A stretch of 14,996 nt of DNA from an uncultured Oscillospiraceae bacterium (GTDB lineage Bacteria > Bacillota > Clostridia > Oscillospirales > Oscillospiraceae). The stretch covers positions 1-14,996 of the forward strand of contig CAJUQS010000156.1 of NCBI GenBank assembly GCA_910588365.1. The letters are read 5' to 3'. Shown here in pieces: positions 1 through 7,104 of the stretch. Each line of letters opens with the position of its first letter. The stretch's first letter is position 1. Position numbers and translations under genes: made by a program. The notes beneath the pieces were generated by a model. The model saw only the letters and a list, made by a program, of their open reading frames with translations. It made no database searches and was not told the origin of the DNA.

Positions 1-48
1 ATCGAGGGGTCATGCACGATTATTCTGCACAGGCGCTCGATGCGCCTG

Positions 49-108
49 TTGCAGAATCCTGACGGATGGCAAGAAAATTTAACAAAGAGTGGCGGCAAAA
101 GAGCCGCC
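49..108 (+). repeat. Diverged copy of the MITE core sequence
   Basis: This stretch shares a recognisable core with the MITE at 7287-7446. GCAGAATCCTGACGGATGG at 51-69 corresponds to GCAGTAATCCTGACGGATTG there. It is followed by an A/T-rich run, then a hairpin GGCGGC (91-96) / GCCGCC (103-108) that corresponds to GGCGG / CCGCC in the other copy. The inverted ends of the MITE are not recognisable here, so this is either an old eroded copy or a different repeat family sharing the core. A small hairpin AGGCGC / GCGCCT (31-47) precedes it. Nothing coding is supported in 1-253. Confidence 0.5.
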
Positions 109-170
109 AAGACCCATTCAACGGCTGTGAATACAGGTTCTAAGGCTTGTTTGAAAAATATCCGGCACAC

Positions 171-206
171 AGAGATGCCCAAGGGAGGAATCCCTTGGGC
201 ATCTCT
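171..206 (-). terminator. livF: Perfect hairpin downstream of livF, probable liv operon terminator
   Basis: A 16-bp perfect inverted repeat (171-186 with 191-206, arms AGAGATGCCCAAGGGA and its complement) has a 4-base loop. It lies 48 bases past the livF stop codon, so it would end the minus-strand liv transcript. The U-tract is poor: the minus-strand RNA continues GUGUGCC and reaches AUAUUUUU only about 12 bases later. It may therefore work as an mRNA 3'-end stabiliser as much as an intrinsic terminator. Confidence 0.6.
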
Positions 207-253
207 CATCATACCCGCTCAAAAAATGCTGAGGCGCCTGTCCCCCGGCGGGC

Positions 254-961
254 TCACCCGCCCAGATAGGCCCTGCGCACCTGGTCGCTTGCCATCAGCT
301 CCGCGCCGGTGCCGGAGAGGGAGATCCGCCCCGTCTCCAGCACGTAGGCCCGGTCGGCTACGCGCAGGGCCGCCTGGGCGTTCTGCTCCACCAGCAATAT
401 GGTGGTGCCGGCGGCGTGGAGCTCCTTGATGATGTCAAAAATCTGCTCCACCAGGATGGGCGCCAAGCCCATGGAGGGCTCGTCCAGCATCAGCAGCTTC
501 GGGCTGGACATCAGCGCCCGGCCCATGGCCAGCATCTGCTGTTCGCCGCCGGAGAGGGTCCCGGCCACCTGCCTGCGCCGCTCCTCCAGCCGGGGGAAGC
601 GCTTGTACACGTCCGCGATGCCGGGGGCGATGGTGGAATTGGGCCGGGTATAGGCTCCCATCTCCAGGTTCTCCTCCACCGTCATCTGGAGGAAGATCCG
701 CCGTCCCTCCGGCACCTGTGCCAGCCCCCGCTCCACCACCTTGTGGGCGGCGGTGCCCCTCAGGTCCTGTCCCATGAACTGCACCGAGCCCGTCCGGGGG
801 TGGAGCAGGCCGGAGATGGTGTTGAGCACCGTGGACTTGCCGGCGCCGTTGGCGCCGATGAGGGTGACGATCTCCCCCTCGCTGACCTCGAAGGAGACGC
901 CCTTGACGGCGTGGATGCTGCCGTAGTACACGTGAATGTTATCGACTGTCAGCATTGCCAT
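254..961 (-). CDS. livF: Branched-chain amino acid ABC transporter, ATP-binding protein LivF
   Basis: A 235-aa cytoplasmic ATPase, one of the two nucleotide-binding subunits that power LivHM. Visible motifs are Walker A GANGAGKST (residues 36-44), ABC signature LSGGE (136-140), Walker B LLMLDEP (156-162) and the LivF-type LVEQNA switch segment (190-195), where most ABC ATPases carry a histidine; that substitution is normal for LivF. Length matches the family (about 230-240 aa). The start at 961 is preceded by AAGGA at a slightly long distance; an ATG at 955 would give two residues fewer. It is the last gene of the operon, 69 bases after livG. Substrate is inferred from family; related systems also carry amides or urea. 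Confidence 0.95.
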   Translation of the reverse strand: MAMLTVDNIHVYYGSIHAVKGVSFEVSEGEIVTLIGANGAGKSTVLNTISGLLHPRTGSVQFMGQDLRGTAAHKVVERGLAQVPEGRRIFLQMTVEENLEMGAYTRPNSTIAPGIADVYKRFPRLEERRRQVAGTLSGGEQQMLAMGRALMSSPKLLMLDEPSMGLAPILVEQIFDIIKELHAAGTTILLVEQNAQAALRVADRAYVLETGRISLSGTGAELMASDQVRRAYLGG

Positions 962-1030
962 ATCTTACAATGTCCTTCATTAAAGTTCTTTTTTGATTCT
1001 TTTTTCTCTCAAGAAGAAAGAATGTATGCC

Positions 1031-1885
1031 TTATTTCTGTTTCCCCAGATACGCCTCGATCACCGCCGGGTTGGACTGGATGTCGTCGGGGGTGCCCTTG
1101 GCGATGATCCGGCCGAAGTTCAGCACGCAGATCCCCTCGCAGACCCCCATGACCAGATTCATGTCGTGCTCAATGAGCATGATGGCGATCTGGAAGGTGT
1201 CCCGGATCTTGCGGATGTTGTTCATCAGTTCCGCTGTCTCCGAGGGGTTCATGCCCGCCGCCGGCTCGTCCAGGAGCAGCAGGCTGGGCTTCGTGGCCAG
1301 GGCCCGCACGATCTCCAGGCGGCGCTGGGCGCCGTAGGGCAGGGAGCCGGCCTGATAGCGGGCCATGTCCTGCATGTCGAAGATGGACAGGAGCTCCAGG
1401 GCCTTCTCGTGGGCCTCCCGCTCCCTTTTCCAGTAGGCGGGCAGGCGGAGCACGCCGGTGAGGGCGCTGTACCGGGTGTGCTCGTGGAGCCCCACCTTCA
1501 CGTTGTCCTCCACCGTCAGGTTGTTGAACAGGCGGATGTTCTGGAACGTGCGGGCCACCCCCATGTGGTTGACCTGGACGGTGCTCTTGCCGGCGGTGTC
1601 CCGGCCGTCGATCATCACCGTGCCCCGGGTGGGCTGGTAGACCCTGGTCAGCAGGTTGAAGACCGTGGTCTTGCCCGCGCCGTTGGGGCCGATGAGCCCC
1701 GCGATCTCGGTCCGGCCGATGGCCATATTGAAGTCGTCCACCGCCGTCAGGCCCCCGAAGTCGATGCCCAGGTGGCGGCACTCCAGAATGGGCCGCTTGT
1801 CAACGTCCCGCTCGGGGATGATGTTGGTGCTGGGGACCGGCACCAGCTTCGGCTTGGGATAGCTGTTCTTCTGCTGCTCGCTCAT
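1031..1885 (-). CDS. livG: Branched-chain amino acid ABC transporter, ATP-binding protein LivG
   Basis: A 284-aa ATPase partner of LivF. It carries Walker A GPNGAGKTT (66-74), the LivG-type signature LPYGAQRRLE (182-191), Walker B LLLLDEP (202-208) and the switch histidine in IEHDMN (H240). The frame stays open upstream, but the ATG at 1885 is chosen because AGGAGG lies about 9-10 bases ahead and this ATG overlaps the livM stop as ATGA (4-base overlap, 1882-1885), a classic sign of translational coupling. About 30 residues precede the usual LivG start (ILECRHLGIDFGG, residue 33 onward). This charged, proline-containing extension has no recognisable domain. Confidence 0.95.
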   Translation of the reverse strand: MSEQQKNSYPKPKLVPVPSTNIIPERDVDKRPILECRHLGIDFGGLTAVDDFNMAIGRTEIAGLIGPNGAGKTTVFNLLTRVYQPTRGTVMIDGRDTAGKSTVQVNHMGVARTFQNIRLFNNLTVEDNVKVGLHEHTRYSALTGVLRLPAYWKREREAHEKALELLSIFDMQDMARYQAGSLPYGAQRRLEIVRALATKPSLLLLDEPAAGMNPSETAELMNNIRKIRDTFQIAIMLIEHDMNLVMGVCEGICVLNFGRIIAKGTPDDIQSNPAVIEAYLGKQK

Positions 1886-2946
1886 TTGCCGGCGCCCTCC
1901 TTCCTTTTCTTCCTCCTGCGGAATTTCGCATTGAGAAAGTCCTGAACCGCGGGATTGTTGGTGCCCAGCATCACCAGAATCAGCACCACGGCGTATACCA
2001 GCATCCGGTAGTCCGCCAGACCGCGCATGGCGGGCGTCTCCGGCAGGGCGGTGAGGAAGGCCGCGGCGATGATGGACCCCCACATATTCCCCAGCCCGCC
2101 CAGCACCACGAACACCAGCACCAGGATGGAGGTGTTGTAGTCAAACTTGGAGGGGGCGACGGAGGAGTAGTTCAGCCCGTACAGGGCTCCCGCCGCCCCC
2201 GCCAGGGCGGCGGCCGTGACAAAGGCCATCAGCTTGTACTTGGTCACGTTGACGCCCACGCTCCCGGCGGCGATGCGGTTGTCCCGGGCGGCCATGATGG
2301 CCCGGCCCGCCCGGCTGTTCACCAGGTTCTGGACCACCGCCAGCGTCACCAGAATCAGAAGAAAGCCCGCGGTGAAGGAGGCGATCCTGGTGACGGAGAC
2401 CGTCCCCTTGGGGCCGGAGATGATGGAGATGCCGTCCACCATGTGGAGCTCCGCGTCCAGGAAGTTGAAGTGGAGCCCCTCGCCGTCCACACCCAAGTAG
2501 ACGCACTGGAGGATGTTCACGATGATCTGTCCGAAGGCCAATGTCACAATGGCCAGGTAGTCCCCCTGGAGCCGCAGGGCGGGCACGCCCACGATGAAGC
2601 CGACTGCCGCCGCCAGGACCGCGCCCACCGCTATGGCGATGACCAGCCGCACCGCAGGGGAGCCCACGCTGCCCTGCAGGCTCACCGCCGCCGCCACGCC
2701 GGAAAAGGCCCCCACGCTCATAAAGCCCGCGTGGCCCAGGCTCAGCTCGCCGGAGATGCCCACCACCAGATTCAGGCTCAGCGCCATGACGATATAGCAG
2801 CAGATGGGCACCAGCTGCCCCTGGATGGACCGGGACAGCATCCCCTGGCCCAGCAGGAGCTGAATGACCAGGAAGGCCGCGATCACCAGGGTATAGGAGA
2901 TCAGATTCTGCCGGGTGGAGGGCTTCAAGGATTTCACTTTGTTCAT
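1882..2946 (-). CDS. livM: Branched-chain amino acid ABC transporter permease LivM
   Basis: A 354-aa polytopic membrane protein, one of the two permease subunits forming the import channel with LivH. Sequence shows many hydrophobic helices and the family stretch SLNLVVGISGELSLGHAGFM near residue 60, followed by GALRL/GDYLAI-type permease segments and GGLGNMWGSIIAA late in the protein, the usual EAA-like loop that contacts the ATPase. The C-terminus is very basic (KFRRRKKRK). ATG at 2946 is preferred over GTG at 2955 because GAGGTGG sits about 6 bases upstream, overlapping the livH stop codon. The stop overlaps the livG start by 4 bases. Confidence 0.93.
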   Translation of the reverse strand: MNKVKSLKPSTRQNLISYTLVIAAFLVIQLLLGQGMLSRSIQGQLVPICCYIVMALSLNLVVGISGELSLGHAGFMSVGAFSGVAAAVSLQGSVGSPAVRLVIAIAVGAVLAAAVGFIVGVPALRLQGDYLAIVTLAFGQIIVNILQCVYLGVDGEGLHFNFLDAELHMVDGISIISGPKGTVSVTRIASFTAGFLLILVTLAVVQNLVNSRAGRAIMAARDNRIAAGSVGVNVTKYKLMAFVTAAALAGAAGALYGLNYSSVAPSKFDYNTSILVLVFVVLGGLGNMWGSIIAAAFLTALPETPAMRGLADYRMLVYAVVLILVMLGTNNPAVQDFLNAKFRRRKKRKEGAGK

Positions 2947-2956
2947 ACCGGCCACC

Positions 2957-3841
2957 TCACACTTTCTCGGGCACGTACTTGCCCAGCAGACCCGAGGGCT
3001 TCACCAGCAGCACCACAATCAGTACGCCGAAGACGATGGCAAGGCTCAGCTCCGAGGAGAGGTAGCCGCTGGCGAAAATCTCGATGATGCCCAGCAGCAG
3101 CCCCCCCAGCAGGGCCCCGGGGATGGAGCCGATGCCCCCGAACACGGCGGCGGTAAACGCCTTGATGCCCGGCATGGCGCCCGCGGTGGGGATGAGGGTG
3201 TTGTAGGACGAGCACAGCAGCACCCCCGCGATGGCCGCCAGGGCGGAGCCGATGGCGAAGGTCATGGAGATGGTGGCGTTGACGTTGATGCCCATGAGCT
3301 GGGCGGCGGCCTTGTCCTCAGAGCAGGCCCGCATGGCCTTGCCCATCTTGGTTCCGTTGGTGAAGGCCGTCAGCCCCGCCATGATGAGCAGGCAGGCCAG
3401 CACCGTGACGATGGCCTCGCCGGTGATGGTCAGCCGGCCGCCGAACAGCTTCACGGCGGGCAGGCCCACCACGGAGGTGAAGACCTTTGTATTGGAGGTC
3501 CAGATCAGCTGGGCCGCGTTCTGCAAAAAGTAGCTGACGCCGATGGCGGTGATCAGCACCGCCAGGGACCCCGCCTGCCGCAGGGGCCGGTAGGCCAGGC
3601 CCTCAATCACCACGCCCAGAGCCGTACACACCGCCACAGCGAGGACGATGCTCACCCAGGCGGGCAGGTGCAGGTAGCTGGTGGTACAGAAGGAGACATA
3701 CGCGCCCACCATGATCACGTCGCCGTGGGCGAAGTTGAGCATTTTGGCGATGCCGTATACCATGGTGTAGCCCAGGGCGATGATGGCGTAGACGCTGCCC
3801 AGGCTGATGCCGCTGACCAGGTAGGTGAGAAATGTCATCAT
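2957..3841 (-). CDS. livH: Branched-chain amino acid ABC transporter permease LivH
   Basis: A 294-aa hydrophobic permease. The N-terminus MMTFLTYLVSGISLGSVYAI and the following GYTMVYGIAKMLNFAHGDV are the hallmark LivH opening, and GGIGSIPGALLGGLLLG (about 230-246) is the conserved cytoplasmic loop. I place the start at 3841 because AAAGAGGTG lies 9 bases upstream and homologues begin at this point. A start at 3874 would add 11 charged residues (MKSKEKEVLWP) and also has a weak purine-rich site, so it cannot be excluded. Its stop lies 10 bases before the livM ATG, so the two are probably translated together. Confidence 0.9.
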   Translation of the reverse strand: MMTFLTYLVSGISLGSVYAIIALGYTMVYGIAKMLNFAHGDVIMVGAYVSFCTTSYLHLPAWVSIVLAVAVCTALGVVIEGLAYRPLRQAGSLAVLITAIGVSYFLQNAAQLIWTSNTKVFTSVVGLPAVKLFGGRLTITGEAIVTVLACLLIMAGLTAFTNGTKMGKAMRACSEDKAAAQLMGINVNATISMTFAIGSALAAIAGVLLCSSYNTLIPTAGAMPGIKAFTAAVFGGIGSIPGALLGGLLLGIIEIFASGYLSSELSLAIVFGVLIVVLLVKPSGLLGKYVPEKV

Positions 3842-3909
3842 AGGCCAAAGCACCTCTTTCTCTTTTGATTTCATGCGCCTTTCTCGGAAAACGCATCAAA
3901 AAGGCTCCC

Positions 3910-3987
3910 CGTCCGCGCCGCGTTGGGGCGAGGCGGACGCTTGCCCGGAATAGCCGACAAAGGGGGCTGCCATGGGGCAGTCCCCTT
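3910..3987 (-). promoter_or_regulatory. Hairpins in the livJ-livH intergenic gap
   Basis: The 164-base gap between livJ and livH holds two inverted repeats. The first after livJ pairs 3960-3971 with 3976-3987 (GGGG.CTGCC / GGCAG.CCCC, one internal A.C mismatch on the minus-strand RNA) and is followed by UUUG. The second pairs CGTCCGC (3910-3916) with GCGGACG (3933-3939), with UUUUU about 11 bases past it. Such hairpins are common after binding-protein genes, where they protect or partly terminate the transcript so that more binding protein than permease is made. That role is inferred. Confidence 0.5.
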
Positions 3988-4005
3988 ATATGATAGGCGG
4001 AGGGA

Positions 4006-5214
4006 TTACTGGTTGACGTAGGCGCCGCCGGTAATCTGGACGATCAGCGGGTCCTTGGAGACCTCGCCGTTGGCGCCCCACTGCATCCCGCTGCCGGTGA
4101 GGCCGTCCACGGAGAAGCCGGAGTCGGTGAACACGGCGATGAGGGCCTCGCACACCTGGTCGGCGGTCATGTCCTCGGTGATGCCGGCCTCCTGGCAGGC
4201 GGCGTACAGGGCGTAGATGCAGTCATAGCCGTCGGCGGCAAACTGGTTGGGCTCTCCGCCGGTGGCGGCCTTGTACTTCTCGATGAAGCTGACGGCGGCG
4301 TCGCTGGCGGTGTCGAAGGGGGTCAGCACGTACACGCCCTCGGCCAGGGCGGTGTCAAAGCCCTCCAGGGTGAGGATGCCGTCCAGGCCGTCGCAGCCGA
4401 AGTAGGAGAAGTCGTAGCCCTTCTGGCTGGCCTGGATGAGGATGTTGGAGGCGGGGGTGTAGTAGATGGGCAGGAAGATCATCTCCGCGCCGTTGTTGTA
4501 GGCATCGGTGATCTGGGCGGAGAAATCGGTGGTAGTGTCGTCAGGGAAGGTGGTGGTGCTGACGATCTCCAGGCCCACGGCCTCCGCCTCGGCCTTGAAG
4601 CCCTGGTAGATGCCGGTGGAGTAGTCGTCGCTGTTGTTGTAGATGACGGCGACCTTGGTGGCCAGGGCGTTGTCCTTGATGAAGTCAGCGGCGGTCTTGC
4701 CCTGGTTGGGGTCGGTGAAGCACAGCTGGAAGACGTTGTCGTGGCCCTCGGTGACGGTGGTGGAGGAGGCGGAGGGGGTCAGCTGGAAGACCCTATCGTT
4801 AAAGCTCTCCGCCGCCACGGCGGCGCAGGAGCCGGAGGTGGTGCAGCCGTAGAGGATCTGCATCCCCCAGTCCATCAGGTTGTTATAGGCATTGACGCCC
4901 TTCTCGCCGTCGGCCTCGTCGTCCTGGCCGTTGAGCTCGAACTGGATGCCGCCCAGAGCGTTGATCTCCTCAATGGCGATCTTGGCGCCCTCGTCGGTGG
5001 CAATGCCGTACTGGGCGGTAGAGCCGGTGAGGGGCCCGATGCCGCCGATCTTGATGGTGCCGGAGGCCCCGCCGCCCTGGCTGTCCGCGGGGGGCTGGGC
5101 GTCCTCCTTCTGGCCGGCGTTGGGCGTACTGCTGTTCTGCTGGCTATTGCCGCCGCAGGCCGCCAGGGCCAGGGTCATGGCGAGGGCCAGAACCAGCGCA
5201 AGAAACTTTTTCAT
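4006..5214 (-). CDS. livJ: Branched-chain amino acid ABC transporter substrate-binding lipoprotein
   Basis: A 402-aa extracellular binding protein of the Leu/Ile/Val-binding (Peripla_BP_6) family that captures the substrate for LivHMGF. A lipoprotein signal peptide is clear: MKK, a hydrophobic core, then ALAAC with the lipidated Cys at residue 20. A Ser/Gln/Gly-rich linker of about 35 residues follows. The mature domain opens with IKIGGIGPLTGSTAQYG, typical of the family, and has a Cys pair region near residue 124-133. AAGGAG lies about 9 bases before the ATG. It is the first gene of the operon, transcribed from the promoter at 5359-5387. Substrate could be branched-chain amino acids or another amino acid or amide. 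Confidence 0.93.
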   Translation of the reverse strand: MKKFLALVLALAMTLALAACGGNSQQNSSTPNAGQKEDAQPPADSQGGGASGTIKIGGIGPLTGSTAQYGIATDEGAKIAIEEINALGGIQFELNGQDDEADGEKGVNAYNNLMDWGMQILYGCTTSGSCAAVAAESFNDRVFQLTPSASSTTVTEGHDNVFQLCFTDPNQGKTAADFIKDNALATKVAVIYNNSDDYSTGIYQGFKAEAEAVGLEIVSTTTFPDDTTTDFSAQITDAYNNGAEMIFLPIYYTPASNILIQASQKGYDFSYFGCDGLDGILTLEGFDTALAEGVYVLTPFDTASDAAVSFIEKYKAATGGEPNQFAADGYDCIYALYAACQEAGITEDMTADQVCEALIAVFTDSGFSVDGLTGSGMQWGANGEVSKDPLIVQITGGAYVNQ

Positions 5215-5352
5215 GATTCAGACTCCTTTTCATTATTTCGCCGGGCCCCGGCCGTTCCCAGGACCCGATAGAAAAACGCGGGCCGTCCGCAGGCGTGTCC
5301 GCCCTCCGTATACGGCCTGCCCACCGGACGGGTGTTTCCCCGTCCTGATGTC
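5215..5352 (-). promoter_or_regulatory. Structured leader of the liv operon mRNA
   Basis: About 138 bases lie between the predicted start of transcription (about 5352) and the livJ ATG. At the very 5' end is a perfect hairpin GGACGGG (5326-5332) / CCCGTCC (5339-5345). Further on, GGCCGT (5281-5286) can pair with ACGGCC (5312-5317), or GCAGGC (5289-5294) can pair with GCCTGC (5315-5320); the two pairings share bases 5315-5317, so they exclude each other. No run of Leu/Ile/Val codons and no known riboswitch was recognised, and no U-rich terminator is seen. Confidence 0.4.
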
Positions 5353-5358
5353 AGATAT

Positions 5359-5387
5359 ATGATAAAACCTAATCACATAAAAGTCAA
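5359..5387 (-). promoter_or_regulatory. Sigma-A type promoter for the liv operon
   Basis: Read on the minus strand: TTGACT (5387-5382), a 17-base spacer, then TATCAT (5364-5359). Both boxes match consensus at 5 of 6 positions with ideal spacing. It points at livJ, the next gene on that strand, with transcription expected to start near 5352. Confidence 0.75.
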
Positions 5388-5392
5388 TTGTC

Positions 5393-5406
5393 ATTGTGTA
5401 CACAAT
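5393..5406. promoter_or_regulatory. 14-bp perfect palindrome upstream of the liv promoter, candidate operator
   Basis: ATTGTGTACACAAT is a perfect 14-bp palindrome beginning 6 bases upstream of the liv -35 box, centred near position -47 of the predicted transcript. Such placement suits an activator, or a repressor that wraps the promoter. The half-site (TTGTGT) resembles GntR/FadR-type operators, but no regulator gene is in the window, so the cognate protein is unknown. Confidence 0.5.
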
Positions 5407-5567
5407 TTGTTCACAGATAAAGGCCGGGATTTATCGCCATTTCACACAAAATTGGCTGGTGTTTTCCAGCAACTTGGCTGGACAGGAAAATTTTTTCGCC
5501 GGATTTCGCCTTATTTTACATGAAATATTATCATGTATATGATGGAGATAGTCATAATCCGGCGCAA

Positions 5568-5600
5568 AGGACGCCCGGCCCGTAGCGGGCCGGACGTCCT
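5568..5600 (-). terminator. dacF: Strong hairpin terminator after dacF
   Basis: A 15-bp GC-rich stem (AGGACGCCCGGCCCG, 5568-5582, with 5586-5600; one G-T wobble) closes a 3-base loop TAG. It lies 55 bases beyond the dacF stop. The minus-strand RNA continues UUUGCG, a short U-tract. It also separates dacF from the liv promoter region. Confidence 0.75.
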
Positions 5601-5655
5601 CCAAAGCGCTGGAAACGTGTACCTTGCGGGGGGCCGCGGCGGAGCATCCGCCGCC

Positions 5656-6792
5656 TTATCCGCCCATAAACGCCATCTTCAGGCACCGCTGAAAGATCTG
5701 CCAGTAGGTGAGCCGGGCAACCCCGCGGTCCGCTACCAGCGGGATGACCTTCAGCGTCTGTCCGCCGGCGGTGACGGTCATGCGGCCTATCTCCTGCCCC
5801 TCCTCCACCGGGGCGGCCAGGGCCTCCTCCAGATCCACCTGCACCTCTATGGAGGAGAGCTTCTCCTTGGCGGCCAGGATGGTGCTGTCCCCGGCCAGGC
5901 GCGGTGTGACCGCAGAGACTTCCCCCAGCTTGACCGGGACGGGCTGGATGGGCTGGGGGGGACGGGCCTCTGTCAGGCCGTAGGCGGCAAAGCCGTAGTT
6001 GAGCAGGACCTTGGCGCTCTCGAACCGCTGGGTGGAGGTGGGGGCCTTGAGGATGACGGCAATCAGCTCCATGCCGTCCCGCTCCGCCGTGGCGGACAGG
6101 CAGTAGAGCGCGCTGCTGGTGCTGCCGGTTTTCAGCCCCGTCGCCCCCTGGTAGAATCGGATGAGCTTGTTGGTGTTGTTCAGCCCCGAGGCCCCGTCCC
6201 GGAGGGTGTCCATCCAGATGGTGGTGAAGCGGCGGACGTCCGGGTGGTTGAGGATGAGCTCCCGGCTCATGAGCGCGATGTCGTAGGCGGATGTGACGTG
6301 CCCCTGGGCGGGCAGGCCCGTGGGGTTGACAAAGTTGGTGTCGTTCATCCCCAGCTCCCCGGCCCGCTGGTTCATCCTGGCCACGAAGGCGTCCGCGCTG
6401 CCTGCCAGATGCTCGGCCAGTGCCACGGAGCAGTCGTTGGCGGAGACCACACACACGGCCTTGAGCATATCCTCCACCGTCATCTGCTCGTTCTCCTTCA
6501 GCCAGATCTGACTGCCGCCCATGGAGCAGGCGTAGGCGGAGGCGGTGATCAGATCGTCATAGGCCAGCGCACCGGAATCAATGGCCTCCATCACCAGCAG
6601 GACGGTCATAATCTTGGTTACGCTGGCCGGCTCCAGCTGCTGGTGCTCGTTGACGGCGTAGAGCACCTCTCCGGTGGCCTTCTCCATCAGCAGGCAGGCC
6701 TGGCTCTCCACCGCCAGCTCCTCCGCCCGGGCGGGCGGGACCGGCGCCAGCAGGAATATCAGTGCCAACAGGGCCGAAAGGGTTCGTTTCAT
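5656..6792 (-). CDS. dacF: D-alanyl-D-alanine carboxypeptidase DacF (peptidase S11)
   Basis: A 378-aa secreted penicillin-binding protein that removes the terminal D-Ala from peptidoglycan pentapeptides, limiting cross-linking. The signal peptide ends at ARAEE (around residue 23). The active-site motifs are all present: SVTK with catalytic S57 and K60, SAN (S117-N119) and KTGS (K221). DacF-specific stretches such as YDDLITASAYACSMGGSQI and TSAYDIALMSREL are visible. The C-terminal domain and an amphipathic tail (YWQIFQRCLKMAF) for membrane attachment are intact. AAGGAAGG precedes the ATG. In Bacillus DacF acts in sporulation; here it appears as a single gene with its own terminator. Which S11 paralogue role it plays in this organism is inferred. 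Confidence 0.93.
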   Translation of the reverse strand: MKRTLSALLALIFLLAPVPPARAEELAVESQACLLMEKATGEVLYAVNEHQQLEPASVTKIMTVLLVMEAIDSGALAYDDLITASAYACSMGGSQIWLKENEQMTVEDMLKAVCVVSANDCSVALAEHLAGSADAFVARMNQRAGELGMNDTNFVNPTGLPAQGHVTSAYDIALMSRELILNHPDVRRFTTIWMDTLRDGASGLNNTNKLIRFYQGATGLKTGSTSSALYCLSATAERDGMELIAVILKAPTSTQRFESAKVLLNYGFAAYGLTEARPPQPIQPVPVKLGEVSAVTPRLAGDSTILAAKEKLSSIEVQVDLEEALAAPVEEGQEIGRMTVTAGGQTLKVIPLVADRGVARLTYWQIFQRCLKMAFMGG

Positions 6793-6886
6793 ACCGCAAG
6801 ACCTTCCTTTTCCTTGGATTTTTCTGTCCTTACCCTAAGGATATGCACTCCGCAAAAAACAAATGACCAAACCGGCAAATTTCGCC

Positions 6887-6915
6887 TTGCATTTTGATAT
6901 GGAATCTGTTATAAT
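6887..6915 (+). promoter_or_regulatory. Promoter of tRNA-Gly
   Basis: TTGCAT (6887-6892), 17-base spacer, then TATAAT (6910-6915), a perfect -10 box. The predicted start, about 6922, lies some 10 bases before the tRNA, as is usual for a lone tRNA gene. Confidence 0.8.
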
Positions 6916-6932
6916 AGCTTCGTTCTCAATCA

Positions 6933-7006
6933 GCAGGGTTAGTACATCGGTAGTACATCGGCTTCCCAAGCCGAGGAGGCGGGTTCGATTCCCGTACCCT
7001 GCTCCA
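6933..7006 (+). tRNA. tRNA-Gly (anticodon CCC)
   Basis: A full 74-base cloverleaf can be folded. The acceptor stem is GCAGGGT / ACCCTGC with discriminator T and encoded CCA (7004-7006). The D arm is GTAC / GTAC. The anticodon stem is TCGGC / GCCGA around loop TTCCCAA, giving anticodon CCC. The T arm is GCGGG / CCCGT around TTCGATT. CCC reads GGG glycine codons. The gene sits directly beside a decayed integrase whose 3' end points at it, so it is a likely old integration site, although no second att copy of its 3' end was found in the window. Confidence 0.96.
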
Positions 7007-7011
7007 ATGGT

Positions 7012-7046
7012 AATCCCTGGAGCCGCAATGGCTCTAGGGATTTTTT
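7012..7046 (+). terminator. Rho-independent terminator of tRNA-Gly
   Basis: A 13-bp stem (AATCCCTGGAGCC, 7012-7024, with 7030-7042; one G-T position) with loop GCAAT is followed by a T run (7041-7046). It begins 6 bases after the tRNA CCA end. Confidence 0.9.
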
Positions 7047-7104
7047 GTGCGTGTAAGCAAGCTGTTTCCCCTTATATTTTCCCTTTTGTGGAAACGGCAC
7101 GGGC

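Noticed and set aside
416..1945. Long plus-strand open frame (509 codons) across livF and livG
   Set aside because: It is antisense to two unmistakable ATPase genes, has no ribosome site, and its composition is the His/Asp/Gly/Val-rich shadow typical of GC-rich DNA.
1886..2083. Extended start for LivG giving 350 residues
   Set aside because: The extra region overlaps the C-terminal end of livM by about 200 bases and has no ribosome site, while the ATG at 1885 has AGGAGG and the ATGA overlap.
6793..6886. Promoter for dacF on the minus strand
   Set aside because: Candidate boxes had poor matches or a 21-base spacer; nothing convincing could be called.
5533..6897. Long plus-strand open frame (454 codons) opposite dacF
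   Set aside because: Antisense shadow of dacF, which has every catalytic motif and a signal peptide; the shadow has no domain.
6940..6961. Tandem 11-base repeat TAGTACATCGG inside the tRNA
   Set aside because: It is fully explained by the D arm (GTAC/GTAC) and adjoining anticodon stem of a normal tRNA-Gly(CCC); the cloverleaf is intact.
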